Shown in pieces: positions 51,171-63,136 of a stretch of 64,000 nucleotides of DNA. The DNA is from Dermacentor variabilis (Eukaryota > Arthropoda > Arachnida > Ixodida > Ixodidae). The translations under genes were made by a program, and so were the position numbers. The stretch spans positions 51,944,115 to 52,008,114 of the forward strand of contig NC_134573.1 of NCBI RefSeq assembly GCF_050947875.1. The letters run 5' to 3'. Position 1 is the first letter of the stretch. Each line of letters begins with the position of its first letter. The notes under the pieces were generated by a model, which was not told where the DNA came from, did no database searches, and was given only the letters and a program-made list of their open reading frames with translations.

Positions 51171-53339
51171 AAATAGCGTTACCTAAGTTAGTTAATTCTA
51201 GAAGAGTAAGTAACTCATAGAATTGACGCAATCACAATGCAGTTCTAAGACAAAGGTGCATTCAATACTTAACTGAAGATCTAGACTGTCTAATGCATAT
51301 GCTCGTAAAGTTGCAGCTGCTGTCTATGGAAATTCGCTACCAGATATGCTTTTAAAATTAATAAAAAATCTATATACTCGTGTCTTGCGTATGCTGGCAA
51401 TTAAAGGACTTTCTCTAGCGTCCATACCTAACGAAGAAGTATTGAAATTTTTGAGAACTTTTTATATGAACGATTTTTTACTATAAATTTTCCCCACACC
51501 GTATTTCACAAGCACTGGTTTTAGTCCTCCGGAGGTAAAGAGAAGACGCACAATTTTAGAAAGTTTAAACGCATGGTCCTCGAAAAACGCTCTCGTTTTC
51601 GAAAATACTCTAACGTAACTATATATGACACCCTTTTTTTGTAGTTTGTCCATCATTGAAAAGTCCATTATTACAGTAACAGTATACTGTTCACTACACT
51701 GCGCTGCCTCAAAGCGTGGCTGAGAAAGCTTGGGTAAATTCTCACGACCTGTCCAACTATCAACACGCATCGAACACTGCATACGCACCCTTTCACTCCT
51801 ACAATTATTTCATAAGTTTGCCTATGTTGGATCAAATTGTTTTGCAGTACAAAGCTCGATGATATTTGAAGCAGGCGCTCCACCGCACCGATATGCAAAA
51901 GCTCATGTTGCCAAAACACTCATATTCGTCGGTGCATTGTGTTCCTATTTATCCTGAAAATAATGGCGAAACTATAATGAAGAGCAATGCCGAACACGCT
52001 AAATAATTTTCACCATATTGGAAACGGTTAAACTTTTATTACGTACAGTACTCTGAACAAATTTAGGTGCACAATGTGGACTGTGGGCCCGGAGAGATGT
52101 AAAAGACTCCGTGGCAGAAGAGTGCATCGCCCAATTTGTGGACACTTGTGGGGTAGTTGTTTCAGCGCACAGTCGGTACCTTTGCCCCGACGGAGTTGGT
52201 TACTTGTAGTTTTAAGAACTAGGATTTAGACCCGTTAATATATATTTTCAAACGTGATTTTGACGATACAAAGCAATACCATTACTGCAGTGAAGCACTC
52301 CTAATTTCTTGTTTTGTGTCTCGATTTTTATATCTACATTATATTTCATCCTTGGAAAGAAAGTTCTTAAGATATCAAGTGTGGTGCATCGCGCAATAAC
52401 GCCCCTTTAAACGGAAAATATGAGGCAGTGAGCATCATTAAATTTAATATTAAAAAAAGCTACTAAAAAGAGATAATCAATAGGAAACAGCTAGTGTTCA
52501 GTTTCATATATCACTGGCTGCTTTTACCGCACAACAGACCGCATCTAAACACTCTATTGCAGGCCTGAACACCATAGTAAAGTGCTGGCTACTTGCGATA
52601 TCTTTCAATAAAGTTCAAAAACAGACATCCGGTGGCAGCAAGAACCACACAGGACAGCAGGCCAGTTAAAAGCGACGCACGCCATACGTTAAGTCTGATT
52701 AAAAAGCGTTCCGTTCTCACAATCGCATTGACGACAATGTGCGAGATGCTTTCTTCAGGGCAGCATAGTCTTGTGCGACCGCGATAAGATTGCATTCAGT
52801 AATACCTCCATGAAGGTAATCACAGGTCAATCTTCAAAGAATGACAAACCTAGGAAATTGCATGTTTTATTTAGACCAACGTGCTGTCCCAAGTGCACAT
52901 GCGGACGGATTTAGGGAACTATACGGCCCTATCCAAATGCAATAAAAAATGACATAGATCGCTTTCCAATAAACTTCTTGGAGACCATTCACTCTCCGCA
53001 TGTACCGCGTAACGAGAAAGTGACTGTTTCGTTTATTTTGAATGAACCAGCTCATTTCAAGGCTGGTTTATATCGTTTAATTGACACTCTTTTTTCATCG
53101 TGGACCCTTGCGCCATTACGGCGCATATAGACACCTGTACTTATTTATTCACTCCTCGGTGACTGCATTCCACCCGCTAACAAGTTATCGCCTCAAGGCG
53201 CGCTTGCATGATTTGTTACTTACTCGAATGATGTCCTTGATTCCATGTGTTGTGTACGTTTTCCGTGAACTATTTTTAATCAGATTGCATGCACGCCGGC
53301 AGCTGTGCATTACTTTCTTGAAGACACGCGGGCACCAGC
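51171..53339. other. No supported gene
   Basis: AT-rich. A minus ORF at 52,795-52,589 ends with a hydrophobic segment (LLTGLLSCVVLAATGCLFLN) and a basic tail, and could be a last exon of a membrane protein, but nothing corroborates it. Other frames carry no motif. Confidence 0.35.
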
Positions 53340-53545
53340 GATTACGCTGAAGCCTTCGCCGACTCATTTATAAATGCCGGCGAGCTTGACCCGCTGATCC
53401 GACTTCAACTAACGCCGACAGTGCTCGGAACTTTAGTTATGCTTGAGTCTAGCCTGTTCTTGTGAACACACGTTCGCCCAATAAAATCTTAGTTTCCTCT
53501 TTCATACTTTTACTACTGTGTTCCCCATCACCTGTTCTTCACCTA
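53340..53545 (+). repeat. Gypsy-type LTR fragment (3' part)
   Basis: Contains a TATAAA-like TTATAAATGCCGGCGAGC start region (about 53,368), CTTGACCCGCTGATCCGACT, and a CCCAATAAAATCTTAG polyadenylation region near 53,479, followed by a T/C-rich end. The arrangement TATA, GC-rich leader, AATAAA within about 110 bp is that of an LTR U3-R-U5. I associate the wording with tick Gypsy LTRs by memory. No second LTR is seen, so it is solo or truncated. Confidence 0.5.
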
Positions 53546-56246
53546 TGCTAACCTGTTCACTTCCCTTCATTTTAGATTTAAAGGGGCGATCAGACCACGT
53601 TTTCAAGCTTTAAATATGCAGTGCATCTATAAAGGTAAGTGTACCACAGCTGGAACGCACTTTGGGACGCATATTGGAACGCACTTTGTATGGTACATAA
53701 TTCGTGCCTCAGTTTTTTTATTCGTAGCTAAAGCATAGAGCAGTCTGGCCACGGTAACTAGTGTCCACATCGGATGCCCGAGAACGGCTCTCGCGTAGTA
53801 AGGAAAGGGAATTTCAAAGCACCGGCAGAGACTGCAAGAGCATGAAATACGTCCTCGTACCACCTTTGGCATACCATCACGAGTTTGGTTTAATTTTTGC
53901 ATTTGCTTATCGATGTCATCTGATTCGTGCTGGTTTTATCTAACTAGCGAAAGCATTACGACCACAATGCGCCGTTCGAAAAATCAGGGACCCATTGCTT
54001 GCTTCCGCGGGAGGATATCGTCCACAATGGTTGTTGCTATTGCGCGCAGAGTGGAAGGCACACAGTGTCTTAGCGCGCCGAGAACATGGTTTAGGAGTTT
54101 GTTCTCAGCAGAATAAAGTAGTGGTCTTCACTTCCGATAATTAAAACCACGCGAAATTGGCGTTACAGGTTCGTGGGTGAGCCTATAGGCAGCGATTTCA
54201 AATCGAAATTCCGAATGAAGCGAGCGCAAACAGTGGTGCTTTTTGTATGTGAAAACACGGCGGCCAGAGTACCCGCAGTTACACTGGTCACCAAGGAAGG
54301 AATGAGTGACCACGCTTTGGCCGTTTTATGCATCTGCGATCATCATACTGCCGAAGAAGAGTTTCTTCTGTATGTATATTGTAACCACTATTTGTGTACG
54401 TCTTCGTTTTAATATGTATATAGCCACCATCATCACTGACCTTCATGTGCTTCCTCGCGCTTGAGCTGGTGCGTTTCCTTTTTGGAATAAAAAGAGCTTT
54501 GCCATTTCGTTAATCCCGGTGTCCTAATATATTCATGCCTTGATTTTTAGGTGACCAAATCTAGGTCTTGACGGAATCCCGTCTGGTCGGCAAAAGGCGT
54601 GTAAAAAAAGGGAACACTGACCAGGAAAAATAGTCTTAGAATATAAAAGGCGTTTGGCTCGCCTTGTTCACCAGACGTCCTAAATAAGCATAAGCACTTC
54701 ACAGAAGACAAAGGAAAGCAGATTAGCTCAACATAGAAATGCGAGACAATTCACAGAACGTAGCCTCATATCGTTTTTCTGGACAAATTTTGAACAAGGC
54801 GCCAGTGTGGGAGCCGAAACGTAATTTACCCTCCCAAATTCTTTGTGTTTTTCAGTGTTCCATTTCTTTCACAATATTAAATGGTTGTATATTCTTCATT
54901 TTCGAGCCATTGGAAATGCCTTCGTTGATTGATAAAAACTGTAAGTTTTGTATAGATTTTCACCTGTTATTGAAGGTCCAACAGTGTCAGTTCTCAAGGC
55001 CATTTCCCAATCCATTCGTTTTATACTTTAGTTTGAACTTAAAATACCGCCCTATTTTTATACGTTGCTGAGTTAAAATAATTTTTATGCAAATCTGCTT
55101 TACTGCTCACAATTGTCGCCTTGCTCTTAACCCATTCGTACCGCGCATTTTTTGCGCCATAAGTGCGTGCGCGTGCCACACGCTCGCCATTCTGTGCGTC
55201 ATGAGCACCTAAGCAAAAGATTTGCTGGACGCGTATCAAAATACATTTATTGACATCGGGGAAATATTCACAATTCACTCGGTGAACATTTTTTCAAGCC
55301 ACAGGCGTTTTACCATGGGAAAAATCTTGAAGCACTCAGGCATGTTCACACTGCCAGCGGCTTTCACTTTTTGTTTCATTTATCGTTACACACCTGACAT
55401 TGGCTTGAGGCTGCTCATCCCTGTCGCTATCAAAGAAGGTATCCACTATCTCAAGCTCGGAGAGAGCACGTCCTACACTAGACGCTGCAGTTCCTTCTGC
55501 CGCCAGGCACCAACACAAATAAAATGAAATCTTAGAAACAACAGCTTAGTACTGTACTGCAGTGAACGACGCAGCTTACTACTGTAATCTATCGGTAATA
55601 TATCCAAGCATCTCCATAGAAGGTGATAAGTGCTGCCGTCTATCAACAGCTTCAGGAAATTCTCAACTCAGCAACCCGGCGAATCGCCCGCTTCAGCGAT
55701 ATTGCCACCGCACGTATGCCCGTCGAGTCTTTGGTTTGGCATCGAATGGATTCAGCTAAAATGTGCGCTAGAAAAGTGCGTTGGTGCATTAAAAGGGAAT
55801 AACTGAGCTCCGGCGCCAGTAACAGAACCGAACTTCAGGACTTAGCCCTACAAACTGAGCTGCAGCACTCGAAATGTATTATTCGTCATCTGGACACAGA
55901 TCTTTGCTGTACAAGTTGCGTGCCACACCACAGGTGTCTGCAAAATTGTCTAAGCAGGGCTCTGGTACGTCTTCTGCCATATCCTTGGCCACCAGTAGTA
56001 GGCACCCTGAAAGAAGAGGCAAATCAAGAACTTGCATTTGGTAGGCGATAGACACGTTTAGGAGGGGATGAGTATATAAACAGGGATTATGTTGCACTAA
56101 GTGCTGCACGAGCTTCACTTCAAACAGTACCTTACCTTTACTGCTAGTGTATTTCAGAGCTTTCACCTGCAGCTCATGAGAAATACAAGCTAACTCGGAT
56201 CAACGCCTCTAATGTACCTTCGTGCCCGCCTATCGGCGCGATAAAA
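53546..56246. other. No supported gene
   Basis: Mixed composition. A GGAATAAAAAGAGC stretch at 54,484-54,497 after a CTTCCTCGCGC box might be another eroded LTR end. Open frames at 54,739-55,071 (plus), 55,222-55,527 (plus) and 55,879-56,166 (minus) show no motif. Confidence 0.35.
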
Positions 56247-56410
56247 GCATGGATGGATGGATGGATGTTATGAACGTCCCCTTTGGAACGGGGCGGTGGA
56301 TTGCGCCACCAAGCTCGTGCTGTGTGCCGCTCGCACCACCTACTTCAGGCGCTCGCCGCCAATCGGCGAGGAACACCGAGAATAGAAAGGGCCTTACGGC
56401 AACGTAGACA
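56247..56410 (-). mobile_element. LINE 3' end with (ATCC)n-type tail, minus strand
   Basis: ATGGATGGATGGATG at 56,251-56,265 followed by TTATGAACGTCCCCTTTGGA and GGGGCGGTGG ... GCGCCACCAAGCTCG. On minus this is a 3' UTR ending in CATCC repeats. I recognise the wording as a very common tick non-LTR 3' end; no coding remains except low-value open frames. Confidence 0.55.
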
Positions 56411-57689
56411 GAGACTTGCAGCAGGACATCCTCAAGCAAGAGGTCTTTAATGAGTTTCTTGGAGCTTCTGATGGAGACATACCGAGTACAAATTGTATTG
56501 CAGAACCGCAAGTGCAAGTTTGTTGTAAAAATTCAGCTTGGACTGAAAGAAATAGCCCCTCCATCTCCAATGGTGTTCAGACTTTCTGGCAATGGCATAG
56601 AAAGAAAATTAGAGAACACTGAATAAGGTTTTCATCTATCTCACATCTGTAGTGGGCAAATATTCTAAGAGACGGTCCCTGGGTTGATGTAAGCGGATAA
56701 CATCATAGTACGAGAGGACAACTAGATATATTTACACAGATTTTTTAATATTTGTGTCGACGCAGTGAAAAATGTCGGCTTTAGATTAGCACATATAAAT
56801 AATGAATTGTGATCTGCAGAGGCGGTAATTAAGAGACCTAAATTCAACAGCCTGTCACAACCAAAGTTAATCAATACATATACTAGTGCTGTATACATAA
56901 AAAGAACCTACTCAACCACCCTCCAAGACAGTATAGTATAGAATGAGGCAGCGGAATGAAGCAATAATGTAACGGACCACTTTGGGGTGCAGTAAATATG
57001 GGGTCGTGTGATGAACATTGAAAGCTGGTAATGATACCGGCTTGACAATGCCATCTTGTACTCAAAATACCACATATTGGCAAAGTCGGAGTGTAGCCAA
57101 AGATAGGTAGGCCTCTTGGCTCTGGAAACCCACGATTGAACCACAAAGGCGGCAGGTGCAGGGTGACAAGGGTTGGACCTCGTTCGAAGTCGGAGAATCC
57201 GGAAACAAAGCTAGTTTTTAATAATAACTCAGTAACATGGTAACAATAAATAGGCGGTAAGGCACGCAGATATCGGCGCCTCACAAGCATGGGGACAGAA
57301 AATAAAAAGAGGTCCAGAGAGATGCCAGCTTGGCGCAGGACAATGGAGAACTTAAATAGGCAGGCACGGACTTATTGAAAAGAAAGTGTTACAGTATATG
57401 AGATGCAGAGGACGGAAACTAAAAAGACCATACAGATTTACAAGAATTGCAAGAAAGAAAGAAATGCGAAAATCTGTGTAATTTAATGAAGAAGAGCGCA
57501 TGGACAAGGCCACCTCAATCATTTATACGATGCCTGCAGTGCGACCTGTCAGCCAGTTGGATCGCTAATGTTTGGCTGGAGTGATAGCTGCTCATGCATC
57601 CAGCTGTTCCTGCTCTGCGGTGCCTGTCTTGTCGGTTACACTTGGCGCAACCAGCTTGACTGCCCAACACAACCTTTCGCAATTGTTTC
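56411..57689. other. No supported gene
   Basis: The minus frame at 57,290-56,883 (135 codons) is Pro/His/Leu-rich with no motif. Nothing else. Confidence 0.35.
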
Positions 57690-58235
57690 ATGTGCTGGGT
57701 CTTCAAAATTAACTCCACCCTCAAATTCCCCTCCCAGTCTCTGCCACCAGTCAGGCCTCCGGCGCTCTTCGCTCCAGAGATCTAGCGGTATTCAGAGGTA
57801 CCCGTGAGCATCATGTCGACGACTAGCTGTCTTCGTACCAACGGATCAGCGTTCACAATCAGTGGGACTATACCAAGTTAAATAACGTCATCTTCTACCT
57901 TGAGGGCGTGCCTCATGAGGCGTATAAAATCATGAAGCCGACTTTCTGTCCTGGTTTGCCCTCAAGGCCAGCTTCGCTAAGATTTCGGCCACCCCACCAT
58001 CGGCATGTTGGGCACGGAGGAGTGATCAAGACAGCGAGCGCGACAACTGAGTGAAACATTCACGAGTCACGTTATAGAGGTCCTAGATCGATGCAAGCAC
58101 GTGGATGCTTCTATTCCTGAAAATTTCAAAGTGAAACGCATATTGAAATGCATTGCCAATGGCATTCTGCAAATGTTAAACGTCAAGAATGCATGTACCG
58201 TATCCGTGCTCATACAGTCGAGTCAAAATTCTAAT
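57690..58235 (+). pseudogene. Gypsy gag remnant
   Basis: Pieces in order: VRPPALFAPE with a following stop (about 57,745-57,780), SYQRISVHNQWDYTKLNNVI (about 57,834-57,893), ADFLSWFALKASFAK (about 57,942-57,985), then after a shift ETFTSHVIEVLDRCKHVDAS (about 58,055-58,115) and KVKRILKCIANGILQML. This is the retrotransposon gag core; equivalent blocks occur in the 33-34 kb element (TYIEEVLKLCKVV; KVGHLLKGVAEDVYNFL). It is a separate subfamily, with frameshifts and stops. It may belong with the RNase H piece at 63,137 and the pol-like piece at 60,191 as debris of one insertion. Confidence 0.7.
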
Positions 58236-59698
58236 TAGTTGAGGAGGCAGCGAGATCTGACATGGCACCCCTCAGTGGCTGACGAGGCCCTCACTGCTAC
58301 CTGCATCCTCTCTGATCACTCCTTCTTTCTCACACAAATTTAAGTATTCGTGCGGGAACTAGTTGCTTGCCAGCTATTCCTACTACGATTCGGTGGGTTG
58401 CCTCAAAAGCAACAGCTGCCGCTAACTCTTCTCGGCCCGACGCTCCGGTAGGTTATTGAAATGAAGTTGCTGAGCTTCCACCAATAAAACATCAGCAATA
58501 CCCTCTCTCCGCTCCACTCACGCATCCCTCGCCACGTGGCCTCTTGGCCAACCACTTGTTGAGATAGATTCACGGCCGTTGCCAATCCTGCATCACCCTA
58601 TCTACCGACCTCTTCCCGCCTTTTTATATCCTTCGCGTAGACAATACAATAGGCCCATGTGCTATGCGGGCGCTAAAGCCGAACATGTTGCACGACTCTG
58701 CTGTTGCCGCATGCTGTCCTCTAATGAATTTGTGCAAACACCTCCCTACGGCGACGTGTGAACTTTCCACGACGCTTATTTTAGTTAGCAGTCGAGCAGG
58801 CCACCAGCCGAGCGCCCGTTACTTGCCTGTCGTTCACCTTACCCGTGACGCCGCTCGTTCTCTCCCATGCGTCGCCGTCCTTCACCCTGTGATGTGTGTG
58901 GTGCACGACATGGTGCGGTGGTCGGGACGGACAGAAGCAGACGACAAGGAGTGCGCGCGCCGAGGCAAATTCCGTGCTGGAGGAAGAACGACGGCGCCGA
59001 ATAGCGTCCGACACGTGAACGCGCGGCAAAAGAGAAGAAAACAATAGTAAAATGAAAACCGATTAGGAGAGACCACTGGGCGTCAGGCAGCCAATTGGAA
59101 GATGACTAATCGTACAGAGCGGAAGAAAAGGCGAGGCGCGCTGGCAGAAGGGGGATACGCGGGAAAGACGCCGGGAGAGTTTCAGGAAGCGACGCCAGGA
59201 GAAGGTCGGCCACCGGAGCGAGAGTTGAAGACGGGCCGTCGGGTTCGGGACCCGAGCCACCAGGACTTCACCCGACCGGAGCCTCCTGCCAACCCGTTCC
59301 CGTGCGTCGCCAGCCTACCGTAGCGTGCCGCCGGCTGTCCAAGGCCGGCGAGCTTCTGCGCCCGTGGGTAGGTCGAGAGCAGTCGGGCTACGAGCCCGAG
59401 CTCTACGCCCAGCTGCCCGGACAGAACGCCGCCACCGTCTGCTCGTGCCGCCAAGCCGCCTGCCTTACCTCTCCAAGCAAGAGCTGGCGCGCTCCGGTCG
59501 CCCGGTCAACCATCCTATACCCCGACCTTTGGTGAAACCTGCGCAACTCCTTTCACCAGCTTGTCGCCGCGTCTCCACGTCGAGACTGTTATGCGTCCCT
59601 GCCGTCGTGGGAGGCCCAGACACGCGCACTAGTTAACGTCATACTAGCCCCAAGTGTGTTTCCTAATGCCGTGATGTCTGAGTGTTTATTTTATGATC
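58236..59698. other. GC-rich stretch without assigned gene
   Basis: From about 58,780 to 59,640 the sequence is clearly GC- and CpG-rich with overlapping open frames on both strands (for example plus 58,664-59,047; 59,302-59,535; minus 59,182-59,454), Arg/Pro-rich and motif-free. It could be a long LTR/5' leader or a CpG-rich promoter. I cannot decide. Confidence 0.3.
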
Positions 59699-60172
59699 TT
59701 TAACGCGATAGCGTTAAGGAGCTCGTGTCGCAGAAAAGCCGGTGTCGTCGGCGTCGGTGTCGGTGTCGGCGTCCGCGGCGTTGGCCGTGAGCGATAAATC
59801 ACGGCAGGCACTTCATAAATAAAAAGCAACTTCCAAGATGGGCTGGGTGGGAATCGAACCAGGGTCTCCGGAGTGTGAGACGGAGACGTTACCACTGAGC
59901 CACGAGTTCGATGCTTCAAAGCGGTACAAAAGCGCCTCTAGTGAACGCGGTGTTGCCTTAGAAACGAGCTGTTTCCAAGGCTCAGGCGTGCGTCGCTTGC
60001 TCAGGCGCACATTTCGTTGTCGCGCCGAACGCTGCGTTGCTCGACGCTCACCGCGTCCGATGCGGGGCGCGTAGTCGCTGCGCCGTAGCCCATTGTCTTA
60101 CAACCCTTTGGCGGCTCGACGGGAACGCTGTCGCGTTCCACTCTTGCAGGCGAAGCTTAAGCGTCCTCCAAT
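59699..60172. mobile_element. Short element with AACGCGATAGCGTT ends and tRNA-like core
   Basis: Starts TTTAACGCGATAGCGTTAAG and ends with AACGCTGTCGCGTTCCA ... GCGAAGCTTAAGCGTCC. The AACGCGAYAGCGTT blocks at both ends are inverted relative to each other and near-palindromic. Near 59,744-59,780 is a GTCGGC/GTCGGT hexamer-like tandem. A tRNA-like segment lies on minus inside. The ends match those of 62,575-62,985, which has a different interior, so this looks like a non-autonomous family that has acquired a SINE-like core. Confidence 0.6.
59846..59916 (-). other. tRNA-like SINE core (not a functional tRNA gene)
   Basis: On minus: A box GTGGCTCAGTGGTAAC, B box GGTTCGATTCC, and an arm pairing TCTCCG with CGGAGA around a 10-nt loop with CTCACA. 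The loop is longer than the normal seven, and acceptor-stem pairing is poor, so it is a tRNA-derived promoter rather than a tRNA. Confidence 0.65.
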
Positions 60173-60190
60173 TTTTATTTCCTTTTATTT

Positions 60191-60553
60191 ATTTTAGCGA
60201 GAGTTCCTGCTAAGGGCGTTCTCGACATTGTTGAGTTCGCGGTTCTAGCGTCCGGCATTCACGACGTTAAATGCACCCGTGCGGAAGTAATATTGGCTCT
60301 ATGTAACGGGTCCCTCGACGACGCTACTTCTCTTCGCGCTAAGCTGGTACTTAGTGAAGACATCTCAATACCACCGTACGCGTCCGCCATTGTTGCCGTT
60401 TTCTCTGACACTGCCTCCGAAAGTCCGTATGCGCTGCTTCCTTCTCTGCGGCTCAAATTTGCAGTGCTGCTTTTAAAACACAAGTATGATATTTCAACTA
60501 GCCACCACGTATGCCTTAATCTGTCCTTTTCACTCCTTCGGAACTCTTCATAA
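60191..60553 (+). pseudogene. Possible Gypsy pol fragment (protease-RT linker)
   Basis: Continuous frame of about 120 codons, ATG-less at its start and ending at TAA 60,551-60,553. Segments such as VEFAVLASGIHDV, AKLVLSEDISIPPYASAIVA and LLPSLRLKFAVLL resemble the end of a Gypsy protease (HDVILGxDFL position) and the following linker (IPPxSxxxVxV). The key ILGxDFL is replaced by KCTRAEVIL. Uncertain, but the long open frame and nearby Gypsy debris favour it. Confidence 0.35.
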
Positions 60554-60750
60554 CCTGCAAAGGTATTTCCTCATTTCCCTACGTTTGACATTTCAGCTCG
60601 CTTCAGCCCACAGTTGTCTGCAATCCGCTTCATATGCGGCTGAGCACATGAACAAGGTTGGCTCCTTGATGAAATAATTATTATCGACGTGCCGGATGCT
60701 TGGTGGGCGTGCTCAGTGAGTTTTGTGCAATTTCCATTTTCGCTCCAACA
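60554..60750. other. No supported gene
   Basis: Short spacer, nothing recognised. Confidence 0.4.
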
Positions 60751-61317
60751 TTAGGAGACGTATTCGGTCATTTCATTGCCGATTACTACATTCATTTCTT
60801 CAGACGATTTATAGGAACCCATTGTACTCCCTTTTAGACAGTTCAATGCACCTGCAATCCTTGAACTAATAAGGGAGAATATTATGGGAATAACTTCTAT
60901 TCTGGAATTATTACTATGTATAAGGTTACCGCAGGAACTAGCAGGTGCGACGGATGGCTGTGACATGCCTTTGGCTACTTCGTCGCCGTCCCCTTCGCCT
61001 GACCGACCGTAAAAGAAGGGAAGCGTTGGAGAAGCCACGGCCAGCCGGGCGTGTTGGCGAAAGTGTGGCGGAAGTAATGTGCTGTTTTCCTCATGGACTG
61101 GTAACCCAAACGTCAACATTACCATATGAACCGCGCGCCTGAAGCTCTCGCTGCTGGTCTTGGCCCTTAAAAAGTGAGATAAGAAATTTTTTTGGCTGCT
61201 GTCTTTCTCGCAGAACATTCTTATGGCGAGACAAGCTGATAATAGAACTTGGCGCGTAAGCTTGACTGCTTTGTTTGGAGCCTTCGAGCGGTGAGTATCA
61301 GGCGGCGACAGAGACAT
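60751..61317 (-). CDS. Unassigned ORF (188 codons)
   Basis: The longest open frame in the window not assigned to an element. Ser/Ala-rich, with a basic N-terminal third, GRSGEGDGDEVAKG in the middle and a hydrophobic VIPIIFSLISSRIAGALNCL near residues 140-160. Its central part (60,878-61,010) is a dispersed repeat whose other copy (62,080-62,220) is not open, which weakens the case for a gene. No family recognised. Confidence 0.2.
   Translation of the reverse strand: MSLSPPDTHRSKAPNKAVKLTRQVLLSACLAIRMFCEKDSSQKNFLSHFLRAKTSSESFRRAVHMVMLTFGLPVHEENSTLLPPHFRQHARLAVASPTLPFFYGRSGEGDGDEVAKGMSQPSVAPASSCGNLIHSNNSRIEVIPIIFSLISSRIAGALNCLKGSTMGSYKSSEEMNVVIGNEMTEYVS
60878..61010 (+). repeat. Dispersed repeat, copy 1
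   Basis: Shares GGAATAAC, TCTATNNNGAAATTATTA-like, GTTAC, GCAGG and TGCGACGGATG blocks in order with 62,080-62,220, then CTNNTTCGTC-like and GACCGAC ends. Direct orientation, about 1.2 kb apart. Confidence 0.6.
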
Positions 61318-62079
61318 TCAAGTAATTATGGCGCGTGTCTTCACATCTTCAACGAGCCATAGGAAAGCACACTGGTAGATAGGTTGCAAACTGGTAGATA
61401 GGTTTCATATGCTTTGTTCTGACGCGCTTCGACATCAAATGCTGCCGGTGGCTAGTAGCAATGGAAATTCAAAACTCGCGCCTTTCTGCTCTGCCAAGCT
61501 GATTGCAGGTTCAAACAGAGGTGGCACATCAGTATGTATCCTCTTCCGGCTTGAAAGCGCGACGGCAGATCATCTCTTATTTTGTGTCTTCCCTCCATGT
61601 TAACAGACCATTCATTGTCTCGTGGCAATACCCCTCTCCCCCTCCCTTACCCCAGGCGAGACCGTCGACCTGGTGAGTGTTAGGAAGGACAAGAAGGGCA
61701 CCTCACGTAGGGTTTAAGACTCAAAACGTGCACAATGGTAGAGGATGGTAGCGTAGACTTGTTGGTGCGTCTCCAACCACACGCGTTTGGTATGATCAGG
61801 TAGAATATTACGTTGGCTAACATCCGCGTGGGGTCCGGCCTGTTGTGGTCACCGGCGCACTCGTACATGTCAAGCTACTCTTCGACACCCAAACCATCCG
61901 TGCCAGAAAAAGTACTCGGGGCTCGTGGGCGCAAAAGAATCATAGGCACCGCTCGCTTCTTCTACAGCGTCAATTGGGTGGTCATCGTGAAGCAACTAAG
62001 ACGGCGACTACTGTGAAAGTACGTTCTTGGTGGACAAAGCCGGCATGCTGCGCTGGTTTACCGCGGCCGCTCCACCAAG
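61318..62079. other. No supported gene
   Basis: Overlapping frames at 61,813-62,267 lack motifs. GTAGATAGGTT is tandemly duplicated at about 61,374-61,402. Confidence 0.35.
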
Positions 62080-62220
62080 AAATATATTACAGGAATAACG
62101 TCTATGTAGAAATTATTATTATGTACGAGGTTACAGCAGGGACAAGCTGCTGCGACGGATGCAGCGCTCCGACATGTGTCTGTCTAGTGCGTCACCATCG
62201 ACTTCATTGTCCGACCGACA
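62080..62220 (+). repeat. Dispersed repeat, copy 2
   Basis: Partner of 60,878-61,010. Confidence 0.6.
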
Positions 62221-62574
62221 GTAGCAACCATTTCGGTTCTTTCGTTGCAATATCTTGTCTGGCCTAAATTGAAGCACGTGCTTATGCTACCTGAACGGCG
62301 TCGTTATGTTCGCCCTCGATTTCAACACGCCTCTTCTCTTCCTTAAGCAAATGTTAACACGCTTGACCAATTCAGGTTGGTAACTGATCCTGAAAAAGTA
62401 TTAGTTCACGGCACGCAGGCTTATGGACCTTGAACACATAATATGCCAAGACGGAATCCTTCCCAAACCACAATTTTTTTTTTGCTGAGGCAGAGCCCCA
62501 AAGGGTAAGGCACTCGAATAAATCCGTGCTCTCATCGGCCTCTATTCTTGCTTAAGCACTTTTGTTTGCAATTT
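62221..62574. other. No supported gene
   Basis: Unremarkable spacer with a poly-T run near 62,467. Confidence 0.35.
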
Positions 62575-62985
62575 TAACGCTACGGAGTTAAAGGCCCCTG
62601 CACCACGGAAACATAAACATGTTACGTGAAAACTCAAACAAACCCCTTTTCCTGCGTTTCTACCAATCATATACTGGCGACGGCATACGCCATTTGCGCG
62701 CGCCCGCGTGTGAATATCTTGGAGCCCACCGATAGGTGCGCGCGCTTCCTTGAAACACTTCCAGATATTCCTCACCTCCGCCGCATCTTGGCCCATGCAA
62801 GAGGCCGTGATTCTACCAGAAAGATAGCATTCTTGCATGGCGATTGCCGCGAGCGTTTCCCCGTAAAACATACGGTTATATACTCTGCAGTTGCCGGGAA
62901 GTATGAGAAGCAGTAAGGGACATTACAATGCTATCGCGTTCCACACATAAAGGGGAAGCTTAAGCGACCTTCAAATTTTTGCCTC
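62575..62985. mobile_element. Short element sharing termini with 59,699-60,172
   Basis: Left end TTTTAACGCTACGGAGTTAA, right end GCTATCGCGTTCCAC ... GGGGAAGCTTAAGCGACC. The interior (62,600-62,930) differs from the tRNA-bearing copy and has no A or B box. A minus open frame of 109 codons across it has no motif. Confidence 0.55.
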
Positions 62986-63136
62986 TGTTATATCACATGT
63001 GACACAACTAATAGGTGGCGCCAATGGCTTAACATTCCGATCATCTGCACGCGACACCATGTTGGTGACCTCACGCCGTCTTCTCAAGTCTCCGCCTATA
63101 CCGTAACACTATGACCCCCCCCTCCCCCACCTAAAC
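62986..63136. other. No supported gene; C run
   Basis: Short spacer with a C-rich run at about 63,114-63,128. Confidence 0.4.

Noticed and set aside
52589..52795. Last exon of a membrane protein on minus
   Set aside because: A single hydrophobic segment with no splice, conservation or polyadenylation support.
55336..55518. piggyBac-like transposase N-terminus on minus (acidic Asp/Glu patch)
   Set aside because: Only a short acidic stretch; no downstream transposase motifs and no TTAA-flanked ends nearby.
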